Shown here: in pieces, positions 60,500-64,000 of the stretch
Layout: each line of letters opens with the position of its first letter
Position numbering within the stretch: the stretch's first letter is position 1
DNA from: Pisaster brevispinus
Lineage: Eukaryota > Echinodermata > Asteroidea > Forcipulatida > Asteriidae
NCBI GenBank assembly: GCA_023634235.1
Contig: JAMKCF010000004.1
Span: 24,994,527 to 25,058,526 of the forward strand
Length of the DNA stretch: 64,000 nucleotides
Direction of reading: 5' to 3'
The notes under the pieces: generated by a model
The model's database searches: none
Told to the model about the DNA's origin: nothing
What the model saw: only the letters and a program-made list of their open reading frames with translations
Program-made: the position numbers and the translations under genes

Positions 60500-62309
60500 A
60501 GCTGTTCCGACGTAGCAGTTGGAACAGCTATTTTTTTCGTTAGGATTTTTATTTGTTCTTCTTATTATTATTCTTCGTTTCCACCAAACTGCTATAGGTT
60601 TAACCAAGGCATTTTGTTACGTCCAAAAGTCATACTTGGCTTAGTATAAAAGAGTCAGATCCTATATCATATTAAAGCTTAGGTTTTGAAATTTTAGTTA
60701 ACTGTAATAAACTTAACTTAATTAATTAATGTACTTAGTTATAATGACATGAATATTTAATTAGCCAATCTTTAGACCACCATATCTCAAAAAGTATACG
60801 TCCGATCGTTAAACTGTTTTCGATTTTATACTTCTTGGATACTGTATAATTGTTTGCTGGCCTAAAATGTCGGACGACGTCACCATGACGTCATTTATTG
60901 CGCGTTTTCGTTCTGTGTACAAAACACATGGCGCTGAAAGTGTAAATGTTTCGACAGTCAAAAACAAATAATTTTCAAAACTAGTTAATTGTTAGTTTCC
61001 TTAATTACATAAACTGTTTTGAAAAGTTAATTGCTTTTAATAAGAGATGTTCCTGGTCATTAAAACTAATCCAAGTGCAATCTTTTCCACGATAATTAAC
61101 AATTAAGTGACAAATCGGACACCATGGCTAGCATTTTGATTGCGCAATCACGGCAAGGCGTTGGAGATTTCCTTGATATTGGATTCCTAACCGGTAGAGG
61201 ACCCATTGCTTTGTGCACAACCCATTCGATTTGTACATGGGCAACACATGTACATGTAACTCCTACGTAGGGTTAGGGTTTTCGTCAGAATGCAGAATTA
61301 CTCTCGCCTAAAATCCCATAGCAATTGTACACGTTTTTTCGTTAAGCCTTATATTCTAAAGCGTAAAGATGAAAGAGTTATATCATATATCGAACTGAAG
61401 CTTAGAACATAAGCTTAACTCTAAATGTAAGTTTTTAAAAAATTCTTAATTAATTAGCCACGTGATCTTCATGTGAGTATTTAATTAGTTAATCTTTGCA
61501 GCACCATATCTCCAGAAGTGCACAACCGATTTATAAACTTTTTTCAGTTATAGACTACTTGGGCATTGAAGATTAGCCTTGGGGATTCGTGACCCCATAG
61601 TAACCTTTACTTCGGGGTCAACCGGAAAAGGGATCATATCTCAAGTACTACACAACCGATTTTCAAACTTTTTTCAGTTATAGACTCCTTGGGCATTGAA
61701 GATTAGCCTTGGGTAATCGTGACCCATGTTGTCCTTTACTTCGGGATCAACCGGAAGTGGGACCATATCTCAAGAACTACACAACCGATTTTCATTTTTT
61801 TTTCAGTTATAGACTACTTGGGCATTGGAGATTAGCCTTAGGAAATCGTGACCCAATGTTGAACTTTACTTCGGGGTCAACCGGAAGTGGGACAATATCT
61901 CAAGAACTACACAACCGATTTTCAAACTTTTTTTCAGTTATAGACTCCTTGGGCATTGGAGATTAGCCTTGGGTAATTGTGACCCCATGTTGACCTTTAC
62001 TTCCGGGTCAACCGGAAGTGGGACCATATCTCAAGAGCTACACAACCGATCTTCGATTTCTTTTAAGTTATAGATCCTTTGAGCATTAAAGATTGGAATT
62101 GGGTTTACCTTGACCCCATGTTGACCTTTACTTCCGGCTCAACCGGAAGTAGGACTATATCTCATAAACAACACAGCAATTTTCAAACTTTTTTCAAACG
62201 TGATCTTCATGTGAATATTTAATTAGTTAGTCTTTGCAGCATCATATCTCCAGAAGTACACAACAAAACGGAACAGCTTTGTGTTTGTTCACAAACACCT
62301 AATGTCTAG
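60500..62309 (+). mobile_element. Complete Helentron-like non-autonomous element in LINE tail
   Basis: The 5' end AGCTGTTCCG (60500-60509) forms a hairpin with GGAACAGCT (60521-60529). The inverse CGGAACAGCT recurs at 62269-62278. A hairpin GTGTTTGT/ACAAACAC (62281-62298) and terminal CTAG (62306-62309) follow, then (ATT)n. The architecture is identical to 52087-55398 but with a different stem sequence. No coding is seen. The interior carries a tandem array (61500-62170). It is inserted directly in the (ATT)n tail of the LINE. Confidence 0.75.
61500..62170 (+). repeat. ~120-bp tandem array inside the Helentron-like element
   Basis: About five units each carry CATATCTC(A/C)AGAA, CACAACCGATTTTCAAAC, CAGTTATAGACT(A/C)CTTGGGCATTG and CTTTACTTC(C/G)GGGTCAACC. 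The phrase ACTTCCGG...CCGGAAGT is itself an inverted repeat. Single copies of this hairpin occur in the other Helentron-like elements (44647, 52439), so the array is an expansion of a conserved internal segment. Confidence 0.8.
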
Positions 62310-64000
62310 TTATTATTATTATTACTTGTACTTGAACATTACATAAAATACTTTGTGACATGCCTGTATGGCAAACTAACTATGTCAACCATACAGCTAA
62401 ACTGGCAGTGGGCAATTGCAGATATGATCAGAAAGCTAAATACCAACACAGTATTCTCTGGGTTATATTTCCATGACCAAAACCAGTGCCCAGTTTAACT
62501 TTAAGCACAACTTACAAAGCAATTTTGCTTGCCACTAAAAGGTTACAAGTCCATTACTTTGTCATGCGTACCAATTGTGGCTGGTTTCCTGCTAAGTTTT
62601 TCTCAGCTTAAGTTTGCGGCTTAACCATGAAATTGGTCCCAGTTATGATGTTTACCTCTAGCTATGACCAACTCAATCTACACCCAATCTTTTGCACATC
62701 TTAACTGTCAAAGCGTACATTTTCAAACTTACTTTTTTTCATGCTTTAAAATGAGACTTACAAAAACTAACCCTGGCTATCAGGACACAATTTCATGGAA
62801 CTGCCTTAAGCAGGAATATTGCTCAACAATATGTTGCTCAGCGAAAATAAACAAGATATTAGTCACTGATGGAAGGTATATGTGACATGGTATTTACAAA
62901 TCTCCAACCTCACATTAAAATGGTGCAAATTGCTGTTGTATTCGATAACCTTCCTGTGCCAATGTTCAAAATATCAGATGACATCATTCTAAGAAAAATG
63001 GGTATGTAAACTTTTGTGAGGGGACATTTGGTTTACTCCTGACTTTCAATTTCAATCAATCATATTGTCTGGTTGTAAGTCAAAGTTATAGGTCAGTTAT
63101 CTTCAACAATTACTCTGACTTTAGCTCTTTAAAATCCAGGGGGCAATGTGTTTTTCCCCAAAAAACATGGTTGAGAACCACATTAATGACTGTTACTGTA
63201 TACTGATATCACTTGAATTGGGGATATTAAATACTCCACACTTAAAGGGTGAAGTTTCATACCTAAAACTTTAACATTCAAACTGAATGCGATGGATGGA
63301 AAGACGAACGGAATTTGGCATTTCATAGGCTCACTAAGCTTTGCAGCTTGCCAAAAGGAGGTCTAAAAAGGAGAACACAATGAAATACTTTTAAACCATG
63401 AATTCTAAACATGAGCTAATTTTCTCAAACAATGAACAAGCACAAAAATACTACATCCCGTAGGGAGACATTCAACAAGACAAAAAAAATCACAAAAAGT
63501 AAATCCTAATCATTCTTAAAAGCTGGTGAAACAGGGAGCACACACCAACCATACTTCATAACCACCTTGGCTAATTAGGCACCCTGTCCAGCTTTGATAG
63601 TCTACTCAACGGCCTTACAAGTATCGAACCAAGCATGATGTACAGTGCAAAAAATCATCCTTGGATAAACCAATAACTTTCCAGCTGCACGACTAAATCA
63701 ATTCAATTTTGCCAATCTTTTACATCTTTATCTAAGCAGTTACTGTGACAAAATAAAAGATATAAATTTCTGCCCCCAAAACTGAAACTGTTCTGACGCT
63801 TCAAGCAGATGCATAATTGGCTAAGGTGACAAAATTGCACTATCTGCACAACAACTGATAAACAAAAGTAAACATCAAAGTCAAGTGATTGCGTTGGCAA
63901 CCAGCCAATTGCCATGGGACAATCATTCTGTTTCAAAGTTGGACACAACGCAAAAGTGACTGCGTATGGCAACCACAGACTAAAGACATTTTTGGGTTGA
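62310..64000. other. No gene recognised
   Basis: After the (ATT)n tract at 62310-62324 there is no coding sequence that I can support. 62619-62640 resembles the right end of the TIR element at 34837-35043 (GCTTAACCATGAAATTGGTCCC), suggesting another decayed MITE. The rest is ordinary AT-rich sequence with no clear repeat. Confidence 0.45.

Overview
The window reads as AT-rich nuclear DNA of a marine invertebrate. It has spliced genes with consensus GT/AG introns, long (ATT)n microsatellites and a dense, old load of mobile DNA. An invertebrate deuterostome, most likely an echinoderm such as a sea star, fits best. The reasons are Gmr1-like Ty3 elements with integrase ahead of reverse transcriptase (a layout reported from deuterostomes), L2-type LINEs, Penelope-like fragments and Helentron-like elements. 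I cannot name a species.

Left end (1-7.6 kb). A Polinton/adintovirus-type protein-primed DNA polymerase B gene lies on the minus strand. I infer three exons, all joined in phase 0, with a TATA box upstream. Its 3' part is repeated on the plus strand as a near-perfect palindrome that reaches the window edge (arms 1-1334 and 1408-2741, spacer 73 bp). Upstream are a 5' direct repeat and a striking run of ten short perfect hairpins (7109-7603).

7.6-24.5 kb holds no intact gene. It is a patchwork of degenerate copies of one long interspersed repeat, with recognisable remains of a Gmr1-like Ty3/Gypsy pol, an inverted Penelope-like fragment with a GIY-YIG motif, and short tandem arrays. A stack of Helentron-like 5' hairpins and an 80-bp (ATT)n tract close this part.

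The main gene (exons from about 25.3 or 26.4 kb to 39.2 kb, plus strand) is intact when spliced. Twelve coding exons give about 1,872 residues: a KMT5A-like SET methyltransferase domain, a 48-bp-repeat Ser/Asp/Gly-rich region of about 620 residues, Cys/His zinc fingers, a tyrosine-recombinase (Crypton/phage-integrase type) domain, a linker made of five tiny symmetric exons, and a conserved-looking C-terminal basic domain. A chromatin-modifying SET domain joined to a DNA recombinase is the most interesting object here.

39.2-51.7 kb contains 333-bp and 120-bp tandem arrays, a 639-bp duplication, stacked Helentron-like non-autonomous elements, a hAT-like element whose empty site survives in the neighbouring paralogous copy, and more of the long degenerate repeat.

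51.7-64 kb contains a tRNA-derived SINE, two complete Helentron-like elements (52087-55398 and 60500-62309), a piggyBac remnant nested in the first, and a decayed L2/CR1-type LINE with a long reverse-transcriptase ORF. Both complete Helentron-like elements sit in the (ATT)n tail of a retroposon. Each pairs its 5' end with a matching subterminal repeat at its 3' end, although the actual sequence differs between elements.
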